Positions 31,286 through 39,869 of a stretch of 64,000 bases of DNA are shown here, piece after piece. The notes below the pieces were generated by a model. It had not been told where the DNA came from. It worked only from the letters and a program-made list of their open reading frames with translations, and ran no database searches. The first letter of the stretch is position 1; the number at the start of each line of letters is the position of its first letter. The DNA lies in NCBI RefSeq assembly GCF_020421205.1, contig NZ_JAIZZH010000005.1, positions 186,001 to 250,000 of the forward strand, given 5' to 3'. The position numbers were made by a program, and so were the translations under genes. The DNA is from Hymenobacter pini (GTDB lineage: Bacteria; Bacteroidota; Bacteroidia; Cytophagales; Hymenobacteraceae).

Positions 31286-33442
31286 ATGGAGAATTTCGTT
31301 GTTTCGGCCCGGAAGTACCGCCCGGCCACGTTTCGCAGCGTGGTGGGGCAGCAGCACGTAACCACCACCCTGCAAAACGCCATTGCCTCGCAGCACCTGG
31401 CTCAGGCGTTCCTGTTTTGCGGCCCCCGGGGTGTTGGCAAAACCACCTGCGCCCGCATTCTGGCCAAAACCATCAACTGCGAGTTTGTAGAGGAGCACGT
31501 GCGCAAAAGCCGGCCGGTTTCGGAGCTGATTAAGAGCCAGCCCGACATTGTGCCCGACGCCCTGCTGCAGGCCGCCGACCCCGACAATACGCCGTTTGAG
31601 CTGGAAGCCTGCGGCAAGTGCGCCTCCTGCCGGGCCTTCCAGGAAAACGCCTCCTTCAACGTGCACGAGCTGGACGCGGCCTCCAACAACTCCGTGGAGG
31701 ACATTCGTAGCCTCGTGGAGCAGGTGCGCTACGCCCCGCAGCAGGGCCGCTTCAAGGTGTACATCATCGACGAAGTGCACATGCTCTCGAATGCGGCCTT
31801 CAACGCGTTTCTGAAAACGCTGGAGGAGCCGCCGAGCTACGCCATCTTCATCCTGGCCACCACCGAGCGGCACAAGATTATCCCCACCATTCTGTCGCGG
31901 TGTCAGATTTTCGACTTCAACCGCATTAAGGTGGACGACATGCGCAACCACCTGCGCTACGTGGCTACCCAGGAGCACATTCAGGCCGAAGACGACGCCC
32001 TGCACCTACTGGCTCAGAAGGCCGACGGCGGCCTGCGCGACGCCCTGAGCATGTTCGACCAGATGGTGACCTTCTCGGGCCACAATCTGCGCTATCAGGA
32101 CGTGGTGCAGAACCTGCACATTCTGGATTATGAGTACTATTTCCGGCTGATTGACGCCCTGCTGACCGAGAACCTGTCGGCTACGCTGCTCTTGCTGGAT
32201 GAGGTGATGCAGCAGGGTTTCGACCTGCACAACTTTGTGGTAGGTGCTGCCGAGCACCTGCGCGGCCTGCTGGTGTGCAAAGACCCCGTAACGGTGCAGC
32301 TGCTGGAAGTGTCCGACAACATCCGCAGCCGCTACGTGCAGCAGGCCCAGGCTTCGCCCCTCCCCTTCCTGCTCTCGGCCCTGAACCTAGTGAGCCTCTG
32401 CGACCGGGAGTTTAAGCAGGCAAAAAACCAGCGGCTGCACGTGGAGCTCACGCTCATGAAGCTGGCCTACCTCAACAGCGCCGTGCAGTTTGCCCGCGAC
32501 CTGCAGGGCGGCGTGGCCCTGCCGGCCGCCAACGGCGAGGCGAAAAAAAAAAGCCCTGATGCAGCCGTAGCACCAGTTGCCTCTACACCAGTGGTACCGG
32601 CCCCCAACGGCCGCTTGGTTGCTGACGGCACCGCCGAAACAGCCGCCCCCTATAGCGTTGCAAACAGCACGGCCTCGCCCGCAAACCAGAAACCAGAAAC
32701 CAGAAACCAGAAACTCGCTCACGCCCCCGCCGACCCCGAGCCCATTGTGCCGGTAGAAAGTGGCGTGGAGGAGTTGCACGACACGCCCAGCATTGAGGAT
32801 GAAGCGGCTACCCAGGTACCGCCGACGCCTACGCTGCGCGACTCGGTGCCCCACGTGGAAATTGGCAAGCCCAGCGTGGCCGGCCACGAGCCGGGACAAA
32901 CGCCCGTAACGGCGGCCCCGCTTCCACCACCCCGACCAGGCCTGGCTGGCAAAACCAGCGGTACCAAGCTACCCGGCCTGGGCAGCCTCTCGGCCATGAA
33001 GGCCCAGTTGGCCCAGCAGGCCGCCGCTACCAAATCGGTGGTTGATGTGGAGCCTACTGGCCCCGTTACCGGCCTGCCTGCCATCAATGATGCCCGCCTG
33101 CAGCAGGTATGGGCCGAGCTGAAGGAGGAGCGCAAGGCAATCAGCATGAGCCAGTACAGTTTGCTGAACCGCCCTGTGCAGGCCAATGAGCAGCACGTCA
33201 TTCTGCTGCGCGTGGACAACCCCGTGCAGGAGGACCAGTTCAACGAGTTTCGGGCCGATTTTCTGGCCGAGCTGCGCCGCCGCACTGGTTATCCGCGCCT
33301 GAACGTGCAGGTGGAAATAGTAGAGCGCCAGGACACTGGCCGCAAGCTTTACACTTCCTCCGATAAGCTGGAGTACCTGATGGAGAAATACCCCATGCTG
33401 GTAGAAATGAAGCAGAAGCTGGGCCTCGACGCGGATTTCTAG
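31286..33442 (+). CDS. dnaX: DNA polymerase III subunit gamma/tau
   Basis: The clamp-loader ATPase of the replisome. The 718-residue frame starts MENFVVSARKYRPATFRSVVG. The Walker A is CGPRGVGKTTCARILA near residue 45, Walker B is VYIIDEVHMLS near residue 155, and the sensor ATTERHKIIPTILSRC follows. A zinc-type region with CGKCASCRAF lies between them. Domain III runs to about residue 370. The linker at residues 410-590 is low complexity and contains NQKPETRNQK, encoded by a tandem of the 7-mer AACCAGA. The C-terminal tau-like domain (LQQVWAELKEERKAISMSQ) closes the gene. A 48-bp inverted repeat begins at the base after the stop codon. Confidence 0.97.
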   Translation: MENFVVSARKYRPATFRSVVGQQHVTTTLQNAIASQHLAQAFLFCGPRGVGKTTCARILAKTINCEFVEEHVRKSRPVSELIKSQPDIVPDALLQAADPDNTPFELEACGKCASCRAFQENASFNVHELDAASNNSVEDIRSLVEQVRYAPQQGRFKVYIIDEVHMLSNAAFNAFLKTLEEPPSYAIFILATTERHKIIPTILSRCQIFDFNRIKVDDMRNHLRYVATQEHIQAEDDALHLLAQKADGGLRDALSMFDQMVTFSGHNLRYQDVVQNLHILDYEYYFRLIDALLTENLSATLLLLDEVMQQGFDLHNFVVGAAEHLRGLLVCKDPVTVQLLEVSDNIRSRYVQQAQASPLPFLLSALNLVSLCDREFKQAKNQRLHVELTLMKLAYLNSAVQFARDLQGGVALPAANGEAKKKSPDAAVAPVASTPVVPAPNGRLVADGTAETAAPYSVANSTASPANQKPETRNQKLAHAPADPEPIVPVESGVEELHDTPSIEDEAATQVPPTPTLRDSVPHVEIGKPSVAGHEPGQTPVTAAPLPPPRPGLAGKTSGTKLPGLGSLSAMKAQLAQQAAATKSVVDVEPTGPVTGLPAINDARLQQVWAELKEERKAISMSQYSLLNRPVQANEQHVILLRVDNPVQEDQFNEFRADFLAELRRRTGYPRLNVQVEIVERQDTGRKLYTSSDKLEYLMEKYPMLVEMKQKLGLDADF
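32684..32711 (+). repeat. Tandem 7-mer AACCAGA x4 inside dnaX
   Basis: Four exact copies of AACCAGA, followed by AACT, inside the linker-coding part of dnaX. The same string lies in the right arm of the inverted repeat near pheT (16217-16235). As 28 bases is not a multiple of three, the repeat unit is read in successive frames (NQKPETRNQK). Confidence 0.95.
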
Positions 33443-33637
33443 ACCACTGATTTCACGGATTTCGCGCGGATTCCACAGATTTTGTGGACGGATTGTAGCT
33501 GGGTACCACGCGCCCGTTCCTGACACTGTATAGAGCCTAAAAGGCTTGACCTGCGCCAAGTGCTTCATGCGTTGATACCGCAGGTGAATCGTCCACAAAA
33601 TCTGTGGAATCCGCGCGAAATCCGTGAAATCAGTGGT
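33443..33637. repeat. 48-bp perfect inverted repeat directly after dnaX
   Basis: The arms at 33443-33490 and 33590-33637 are exact inverted copies of 48 bases; the left arm begins ACCACTGATTTCACGGATTT. The 99-base loop holds a small hairpin AGCCTAAAAGGCT. The left arm begins at the first base after the dnaX stop codon. With the terminator at 33664-33692 and the promoter at 33711-33718 it accounts for the whole 320-base gap to the M16 gene. Confidence 0.97.
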
Positions 33638-33663
33638 TCTCTATACGCATTTTTTCGCACTTT

Positions 33664-33692
33664 GCGCCGCCGGGCCTCCGGCGGCGCTTTTT
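33664..33692 (+). terminator. Terminator downstream of dnaX and its repeat
   Basis: GCGCCGCCGG and CCGGCGGCGC form a perfect 10-bp stem with a 4-base loop (GCCT), followed by TTTTT. Confidence 0.9.
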
Positions 33693-33710
33693 ATTCCCGG
33701 GGGGGCCGCC

Positions 33711-33718
33711 TATCTTTG
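33711..33718 (+). promoter_or_regulatory. -7 promoter box TATCTTTG for the M16 peptidase
   Basis: TATCTTTG is a perfect TAnnTTTG match 44 bases before the GTG start at 33763. Confidence 0.6.
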
Positions 33719-33762
33719 GCATCTTGTCCTTGCCCTGCTCTGCTTTCCGCGTCTGCTTTCCC

Positions 33763-36700
33763 GTGAAAAAACCGCTGCTGATTCTCGTTCCGGCCCTGGC
33801 TACGCTGGGCCTCACCCAATGCCAGACGAGTAAACCGGCCGCTGCCACGGCTACCGCTCCTACTGAAACCGCCGCTACTCCGGCCCCTCAGCAGAAGAAA
33901 TACCGGTATGAAACAGTAGAAGGCGACCCGCTGAAAGCCCGCATCTACACCCTCGACAACGGCCTGACGGTGTACCTATCGGACTACGACGATGCCCCCC
34001 GCATCCAAACGTACATTGCCGTGCGGGCCGGCTCCAAGAACGACCCCCACACTGCTACTGGCCTGGCCCACTACTTGGAGCACATGGTGTTCAAGGGCAC
34101 CTCTCGGCTGGGCACCCAGAACTGGGCGGCCGAAAAGTCGGAGCTGGACAAGATTGAGGCCCTGTACGAGCAGTACCGCGCCACCCGCGACGCGGCCCAG
34201 CGCAAGAAGCTTTACCACCAAATTGACTCGATTTCCAGCGTAGCGGCCAAGTATGCCGTAGCCAACGAGTACGACAAGGTAATGGGTGCCATCGGGGCCA
34301 AGGGCTCCAACGCCTATACCTCGGTGGAGCAGACGGTGTACCAGGAGGATATTCCGAGCAACCAGCTGGAAAAGTGGGCCGCCGTACAGGCGGAGCGCAT
34401 GGGCGAAATGGTACCCCGCCTCTTCCACACCGAGCTGGAAGCCGTGTACGAGGAGAAAAACCGGGGCCTGGACTCCGACTTCCGTAAGGAGTTCGAGGCC
34501 CTGAATGCCAGCCTCTACCAGAAGCACGAGTACGGCACCCAAACCACCATTGGGACCATCGAGCACCTGCAGAACCCATCCATTACCGAAATCAAAAAGT
34601 ATTTCGGCCAGTACTACGTGCCCAATAACGTGGCCCTGTGCCTGAGCGGTGACCTGGACTACGACCAGACCATCCGGCTGATTGACCAGTACTTCGGTAA
34701 GCTGCAGAGCAAGCCGGTGCCGGCCTTCACGCCCGCCCAGGAAGCACCCATGACGGCCCCCGTTGTAAAGCAGGTGCTGGGCCCCGACGCCGAAAACGTG
34801 ATGCTCGGCTTCCGCCTGCCCGGCACCACTACCCGTGAGGCGCTGGTGCTGCGCATGATTGACAAAATCCTGAGCAACGGTCAGGCCGGGCTGATTGACC
34901 TCGACCTGAACCAGAAGCAGGCCGTGCTCAGCGCCGCCTCGTTTACCGACATCAACAACGATTACTCCTCGCACATCCTCTACGCCACGCCCCGCCAAGG
35001 CCAGAAGCTGGAGCAGGTGCGCGACCTGCTGCTGGCCGAGCTGAACAAGGTGAAAAAGGGCGACTTCCCGGAGTGGCTGATTCCGGCCATCATCAACAAC
35101 GAGCAGCTCCAGCGCACCAAGAGCTACGAGAGCAACGAGGCTCGCGCCGGTGCCTTCGTGGCCGCCTTCGTGGCCCGCGAGGACTGGAAGGACTACCTCA
35201 AGCAGACGGACGACTTCGGCACCATCACCAAGGAGGAAGTGATGCGCGTGGCCAACCAGTACTACGGCCCCGGCTACGCCCTGGTGTACAAGCGCACCGG
35301 CCAGGACCCCAACAAGGTGAAGGTGGTGAAGCCCGCCATTACGCCTGTGCCTGTGAACCGGGACGCGGCGTCCAGCTTCTACAAAGAGGTAACGGCCAAA
35401 ACCTCGCCTGCCCTGCAGCCGGTGTTCCTCGATTACAAAAAGGACATTCAGGAAACGAAGCTGGCCTCGGGCGTGCCGGTGTATTACACCCACAACGAGG
35501 AAAATAACCTCTTCAACCTGTACTACGTGCTCGACCTGGGCACGAACAACGACCCCAAGCTGGGCCTCGCCACCGACTACCTGCAGTACCTGGGCACCGG
35601 TAAATACAGCGCCGCTCAGCTCCAGCAGGGGTTCTACAAGCTGGGCTGCTCCTTCGCCGTGCAGAGCGGGCAGGACCGCACCTTCGTGAGCCTCTCCGGC
35701 CTCGACAGCAACTTTGAAGCAGCTTTGCAGCTATTCGAAAGCCTGCTAGCCGCGCCCAAGCCCGATGCTGCCGCTCTCAAGAATATGGTGGCCGGCGTAC
35801 TCAAAGCCCGCCAGGATGCCAAGCTCAACAAAGGCGTGATTCTGAACCAAGCCCTGGTGAACTACGCTAAGTACGGCCCCAAAAACCCTTTCACCAGCCA
35901 GCTGAGCGAGAAAGAGTTGAAAGCCCTAAAACCCGAGCAGCTCACCAGCCTTATCCAGAAGCTGACGACCTACCAGCACCGCGTGCTGTACTACGGGCCG
36001 CGTGAACTTATGAAGCACAGTAGTGACAGTGCAGCTGTCAACGCTGGTATGAAGAAAGCGCTAGTATCCAGTTCAATTCCCCCAACTATTAGTGGTGAAG
36101 GCTTACTGGAAACTTTGACTGTTATTCATCGCACACCCGCCAAGCTCACGCCAACCCCAGCCGCCAAGGACTTTGCCGAGCAGCCGCTGACGGAGCGCAA
36201 GGTGTACTGGGTGGATTACAACATGGTGCAGGCTGAAATCCTGTTCCTGAGCAAAGGCCCCATGTACGACAAGGGCCTGGTGCCCACCACCAGCCTCTAC
36301 AACGAGTACTTCGGCGGCAGCATGGGCAGCATCGTGTTTCAGGAATTGCGCGAGTCGAAGGCTCTGGCCTATTCGGCTTCCTCGCGCTTCGCCTCGGCCG
36401 ATAAGGCCGGCCGCAGCTCCTACAACCTCAGCTACATCGGTACCCAAAGCGACAAGCTGCCCGAGGCCATGGCCGGCATGAACGCCTTGCTCAATGACAT
36501 GCCCGCGGCCGAAGCCAACCTGCAGATTGCCAAGGACGCCATCCGCAACAGCATTGCCACGGAGCGCATCACCAAATCGGACGTGCTGTTCAGCTACGAG
36601 CGGGCCCGCCGCCTCGGCCTCGACTACGACGTGCGCCGCGACGTGTACGAGCAGACCCCCAACATGAGCTTCCAGGATTTGTTGAAGTTTCAGCAGGCCC

Positions 36701-36822
36701 GCGTGAAAGGCCAGCCGCAAACCATTCTGGTTATCGGCAGCAAAGACCGCCTCAATTTCAAGGAGCTGGCCAAATACGGCCAGGTTCAGCAACTCACCCT
36801 AAAAGAAATTTTTGGGTATTAG
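33763..36822 (+). CDS. M16 family metallopeptidase (insulinase-like), two-lobed
   Basis: A large exported zinc peptidase of 1019 residues. The start chosen is GTG 33763 (VKKPLLILVPALA), which opens a lipoprotein-like signal with Cys after LGLTQ; the Gln before Cys makes lipidation uncertain. H103, E106 and H107 in HYLEHMVFKG are the inverted zinc motif, and EAVYEEKN near residue 230 supplies the other Glu. Two M16 lobes follow, the second beginning near residue 560 without a zinc site (ETKLASGVPVYYTHNEE), as usual for this class. The stretch 36001-36120 is AT-richer (54 of 120 bases G or C) than its surroundings but keeps the frame. Confidence 0.95.
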   Translation: MKKPLLILVPALATLGLTQCQTSKPAAATATAPTETAATPAPQQKKYRYETVEGDPLKARIYTLDNGLTVYLSDYDDAPRIQTYIAVRAGSKNDPHTATGLAHYLEHMVFKGTSRLGTQNWAAEKSELDKIEALYEQYRATRDAAQRKKLYHQIDSISSVAAKYAVANEYDKVMGAIGAKGSNAYTSVEQTVYQEDIPSNQLEKWAAVQAERMGEMVPRLFHTELEAVYEEKNRGLDSDFRKEFEALNASLYQKHEYGTQTTIGTIEHLQNPSITEIKKYFGQYYVPNNVALCLSGDLDYDQTIRLIDQYFGKLQSKPVPAFTPAQEAPMTAPVVKQVLGPDAENVMLGFRLPGTTTREALVLRMIDKILSNGQAGLIDLDLNQKQAVLSAASFTDINNDYSSHILYATPRQGQKLEQVRDLLLAELNKVKKGDFPEWLIPAIINNEQLQRTKSYESNEARAGAFVAAFVAREDWKDYLKQTDDFGTITKEEVMRVANQYYGPGYALVYKRTGQDPNKVKVVKPAITPVPVNRDAASSFYKEVTAKTSPALQPVFLDYKKDIQETKLASGVPVYYTHNEENNLFNLYYVLDLGTNNDPKLGLATDYLQYLGTGKYSAAQLQQGFYKLGCSFAVQSGQDRTFVSLSGLDSNFEAALQLFESLLAAPKPDAAALKNMVAGVLKARQDAKLNKGVILNQALVNYAKYGPKNPFTSQLSEKELKALKPEQLTSLIQKLTTYQHRVLYYGPRELMKHSSDSAAVNAGMKKALVSSSIPPTISGEGLLETLTVIHRTPAKLTPTPAAKDFAEQPLTERKVYWVDYNMVQAEILFLSKGPMYDKGLVPTTSLYNEYFGGSMGSIVFQELRESKALAYSASSRFASADKAGRSSYNLSYIGTQSDKLPEAMAGMNALLNDMPAAEANLQIAKDAIRNSIATERITKSDVLFSYERARRLGLDYDVRRDVYEQTPNMSFQDLLKFQQARVKGQPQTILVIGSKDRLNFKELAKYGQVQQLTLKEIFGY

Positions 36823-36830
36823 TGCTTCTA

Positions 36831-36933
36831 GAACGTCATTCCGAGCGCAGCCGAGGAATCTCGCGTGCTGACGTTGCGGAGTAATCTGATTACTCACGAG
36901 CGAGATTCCTCGACTACGCTCGGAATGACGTTC
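36831..36933. repeat. 34-bp inverted repeat with inner hairpin before icd
   Basis: The arms 36831-36864 and 36900-36933 match as inverted copies at 32 of 34 positions; the left arm begins GAACGTCATTCCGAGCGCAG. The loop has the hairpin GAGTAAT/ATTACTC (36879-36895). It begins eight bases after the M16 stop codon. The arm resembles the short element at 44731-44760 in its CGTCATTxCGAG start. Confidence 0.95.
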
Positions 36934-36990
36934 CGGGAGTTCAACCAACTCAACCATAACAACCCTAAGTACCCAAGTACCTTTTCAACA

Positions 36991-38253
36991 ATGGCAGAAA
37001 AAATCACCATCAAAGGCGGCAAGCTGAATGTGCCGGACCAACCAATTATCCCGTTCATCGAAGGCGACGGCACGGGTCCGGACATCTGGGCAGCTTCCGT
37101 GCGTGTGTTTGACGCGGCAGTAGAAAAAGCCTACGGCGGCTCGCGCAAGCTGGTGTGGAAAGAAGTGCTGGCCGGCGAGAAGTCGTTCAAGCAAACCGGC
37201 AACTGGCTGCCCAACGAAACCCTCGACGCTTTCCGCGAATACTTGGTGGGCATCAAAGGCCCCCTGACCACGCCCGTGGGCGGTGGCATCCGCTCCCTGA
37301 ACGTGGCCCTGCGCCAGGAGTTGGACCTGTACGCTTGCGTGCGCCCCGTGCGCTGGTTTGAAGGCGTACCCTCGCCCGTAAAACAGCCCAACCTCACCGA
37401 CATGGTAATCTTCCGCGAAAACACGGAGGACATCTACGCCGGTATCGAGTACATGAACGGCACGCCTCAGGCGCAGAAAATGCTGGAATTCCTGCAGGAT
37501 GAAATGGGCGTGAAGAAAATCCGCTTCCCCGAATCGTCCTCGTTCGGCATCAAGCCGGTGTCGAAAGAAGGCACCGAGCGTTTGGTACGCGCGGCCATCG
37601 AGTACGCCATTACCCACAACAAGCCTTCGGTGACGCTGGTGCACAAAGGCAACATTATGAAGTTCACCGAAGGTGCCTTCAAAACCTGGGGCTACGAGCT
37701 GGCTGAGCGCGAGTTCGGTGACAAAGTATACACCTGGGCTCAGTACGACAAAACAGCCGCTAAGCAAGGCCAGGAAGTAGCCGACGCCCAGCAGAAAGCA
37801 GCTCTGGAAAGCGGCAAAATCCTTATCAAGGACAGCATTGCTGACGCCTTCCTGCAGCAGATCCTGCTCCGTCCCGCCGAGTACTCGGTAGTAGCTACCC
37901 TGAACCTGAACGGCGACTATATTTCCGACGCTCTGGCTGCCATTGTAGGCGGTATCGGCATTGCCCCCGGTGCCAACATCAACTACGTAACCGGCCACGC
38001 CATTTTTGAAGCTACCCATGGCACTGCGCCCAAGTACGCCAACCTCGATAAAGTGAACCCCGGCTCGGTTATCCTCTCGGGTGCCATGATGCTGGAGTAC
38101 ATGGGCTGGCAGGAAGCCGCCGACCTGATCTACAAAGGTCTGGAAGCGGCTATTGCCTCGAAGCGGGTAACCTACGACTTCGAACGTCTGATGGAAGGCG
38201 CCACCCTGCTAAAATGCTCGGAGTTCGGCGACGAAATCATCAAGGATATGTAA
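36991..38253 (+). CDS. icd: NADP-dependent isocitrate dehydrogenase
   Basis: Oxidises isocitrate to 2-oxoglutarate in the TCA cycle. The start is ATG 36991 (MAEKITIKGGKLNVP), giving 420 residues; the longer frame would run through a repeat. The N-terminal IPFIEGDGTGPDIW is the nucleotide/substrate domain entry, and VFRENTEDIYAGIEYM contains the substrate Arg-type region. Y and K catalytic residues lie in the region around FPESSSFGIKPVS and LVHKGNIMKFTEGAF. GYVTGHAIFEATHGTAPKYA-type sequence near residue 330 (NYVTGHAIFEATHGTAPK) binds the cofactor. The length and motifs fit the NADP bacterial form like E. coli Icd. A strong terminator follows. Confidence 0.97.
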   Translation: MAEKITIKGGKLNVPDQPIIPFIEGDGTGPDIWAASVRVFDAAVEKAYGGSRKLVWKEVLAGEKSFKQTGNWLPNETLDAFREYLVGIKGPLTTPVGGGIRSLNVALRQELDLYACVRPVRWFEGVPSPVKQPNLTDMVIFRENTEDIYAGIEYMNGTPQAQKMLEFLQDEMGVKKIRFPESSSFGIKPVSKEGTERLVRAAIEYAITHNKPSVTLVHKGNIMKFTEGAFKTWGYELAEREFGDKVYTWAQYDKTAAKQGQEVADAQQKAALESGKILIKDSIADAFLQQILLRPAEYSVVATLNLNGDYISDALAAIVGGIGIAPGANINYVTGHAIFEATHGTAPKYANLDKVNPGSVILSGAMMLEYMGWQEAADLIYKGLEAAIASKRVTYDFERLMEGATLLKCSEFGDEIIKDM

Positions 38254-38284
38254 GCTTACCAGGCGCAAGCCAAATGAGTACACG

Positions 38285-38324
38285 AAAAACCCCGCGTTGG
38301 CTGCAAGGCCGGCGCGGGGTTTTT
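38285..38324 (+). terminator. Terminator after icd
   Basis: AAAAACCCCGCG (38285-38296) pairs with CGCGGGGTTTTT (38313-38324); the T-run follows. Confidence 0.92.
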
Positions 38325-38427
38325 ATGTGTTGCATGAACTACTTGTTCACTAACGTATCCGAAGCGTAGTTCGCCAGGCAACTTACCTATGGTTGCTTGT
38401 AGTCTTACAGCAGTTGCTAGACTAGGT

Positions 38428-38571
38428 CTACTGGTGGGGAGAGGCAGTTGGATTGCTATTAAGTGCCCCCTGCTCGGGAGAGGGTGTAACAGCGGGGGTG
38501 GGAAATTCTTGGTCTTTAGCGCAGGAGGCTAACAGAACGGCAGATAAGGCGAGAAGTACAAGCTGTTTCAT
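38428..38571 (-). CDS. Small lipoprotein, 47 aa
   Basis: The frame starts with ATG at 38571: MKQLVLLALSAVLLASC, a classic lipoprotein signal with lipobox LLASC. The mature peptide is only 31 residues, rich in Pro, Thr, Ser and Gln (KDQEFPTPAVTPSPEQG). It ends at TAG 38428-38430. No domain is recognised; such short lipoproteins are frequently missed in annotation. It lies between the icd terminator and an AT-rich stretch that should contain its promoter. Confidence 0.68.
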   Translation of the reverse strand: MKQLVLLALSAVLLASCAKDQEFPTPAVTPSPEQGALNSNPTASPHQ

Positions 38572-38800
38572 TGGATAAAAAAAAGAAAGAAATAGTTGAC
38601 TTATTAGGAACCAAACTCTATGCCATCTTTGTACACACCCGCTTAATCATAGATGCTTGCTACCGCCCTTGCTACGAAATACCTTGCCCTATTCAAGGGA
38701 CCAATAACCGGCGGTTCTGCAATAAATACCCACCTTATCAAGGCCTTACAGCAACGCCTGACAGCTTATACATATTGCCATCCACGATAAGCAATGAGCA
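38572..38800. other. AT-rich gap between the small lipoprotein and the SDR gene
   Basis: Visibly more AT-rich than the surroundings. It lies upstream of the small lipoprotein (minus strand) and downstream of the SDR gene terminator. A TTG-started plus-strand frame at 38571-38873 crosses the SDR terminator and shows no recognisable domain, so I do not call it. Nothing else is supported. Confidence 0.4.
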
Positions 38801-38836
38801 TAAAAAAACGGTCCTCTTATATATAAGAAAGACCGT
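38801..38836 (-). terminator. Terminator after the SDR gene
   Basis: ACGGTC (38808-38813) pairs with GACCGT (38831-38836), with an inner palindrome TCTTATATATAAGA. Read on the minus strand, a run of seven T follows the stem. Confidence 0.82.
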
Positions 38837-38861
38837 TGATGAAATACCGGATGATAATTGC

Positions 38862-39725
38862 TTACGTGTTTAGGACCTCTCCCCCATTGGGATGCAGGGC
38901 CTGCCCGGTGATATAAGAAGCGTCATCGGAGGCAAGGAATACGTAGCAGGGGCCTACTTCAGAAGGCTGGCCAGGGCGCTTCATAGTAGTGTCCTTGCCA
39001 AAGGCAGCTACTTTATCGGGCGGAAAGCTGGCGGGGATGAGGGGAGTCCAAATGGGCCCGGGCGCCACGGTATTAGCCCGAATTTTCTTGTCGGCTAGTT
39101 GCTGGGCAATGGAGCGGGTGTAAGCGGTTATAGCTCCTTTGGTAGAAGAATAATCAACTAGCTGCTCATTGCCGCGGTAGGCATTTACGGAAGAGGTGTT
39201 GATAATGGCGTCGCCGGCCGTGAGATGGGATAAGGCGGCTTGCGTCACGCGCACGAAGGAGAAAAAGTTAACCTGGAATGTGTCTTCGAACTGCTCATAG
39301 GGCAGCGTTGCTAGGTCTTTGCTCACGAACTGCTCCGCGGCATTGTTCACCAGAATATTCAGCTTGCCCAGTTCCTGCACCGTTTGATCTACAATAAACT
39401 GGCAAAACTCGGGGCGGCGCAGGTCACCGGGCAAAGTAAGGCAACGGCGGCCCTCCGCCTCCACCAGCTGGCGGGTAGCGTAGGCATCCTGCTCTTCGTG
39501 TGGCATATAGGTAATGGCTACATCAGCCCCTTCACGGGCAAAGTGCACGGCTACGGAGCGGCCAATGCCCGAGTCGCCCCCAGTGATGAGGGCTACCTTG
39601 TCCTGCAGCTTGCCACTGCCTTTATATCCCGGCCGAATGTACTCCGGCTGAGGCGTCATTTCCTGTTCCAAGCCCGGCTGTTGGTCTTGGTGTTGGGGTG
39701 GTAAAGTCGTGGGTTTGGTTTCCAT
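38862..39725 (-). CDS. Short-chain dehydrogenase/reductase, general stress type
   Basis: An NAD(P)-dependent oxidoreductase of 287 residues. The start is ATG 39725 (METKPTTLPPQHQ). A Gln/Pro-rich N-terminal extension of about 40 residues (PPQHQDQQPGLEQEM) precedes the Rossmann fold; this is typical of the YhdF/YghA-like group of SDRs. VALITGGDSGIGRSVA is the cofactor site, LVNNAAEQ the NNAG-like motif, and NTSSVNAYRG with VDYSSTKGAI gives Ser, Tyr and Lys of the catalytic set. The substrate is unknown. It ends at a good terminator and stands upstream of nothing on its strand. Confidence 0.92.
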   Translation of the reverse strand: METKPTTLPPQHQDQQPGLEQEMTPQPEYIRPGYKGSGKLQDKVALITGGDSGIGRSVAVHFAREGADVAITYMPHEEQDAYATRQLVEAEGRRCLTLPGDLRRPEFCQFIVDQTVQELGKLNILVNNAAEQFVSKDLATLPYEQFEDTFQVNFFSFVRVTQAALSHLTAGDAIINTSSVNAYRGNEQLVDYSSTKGAITAYTRSIAQQLADKKIRANTVAPGPIWTPLIPASFPPDKVAAFGKDTTMKRPGQPSEVGPCYVFLASDDASYITGQALHPNGGEVLNT

Positions 39726-39869
39726 AGAGAAGTTGACGAAAGGTCTTACATATGCCAACGGAACCCACTTCCGGTTAGTTATAGACGACCTTGCTCCACT
39801 TACTCAGCAATGCGTAGCGGGCAGCCGTGCACGCTTTCGATAACTCTCCTTGTTCGGAACGGGCAATAC

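Noticed and set aside
33976..35493. A 505-codon open frame on the minus strand opposite the M16 gene
   Set aside because: It lies wholly antisense to a gene with clear zinc and family motifs; its repetitive His/Val/Leu/Gly composition is the mirror of GC-rich codon use.
38571..38873. A 100-codon plus-strand frame starting with TTG in the AT-rich gap
   Set aside because: It crosses the terminator of the SDR gene and overlaps that gene's end; it has no domain and no promoter, and the region is better explained by the small lipoprotein's upstream DNA.
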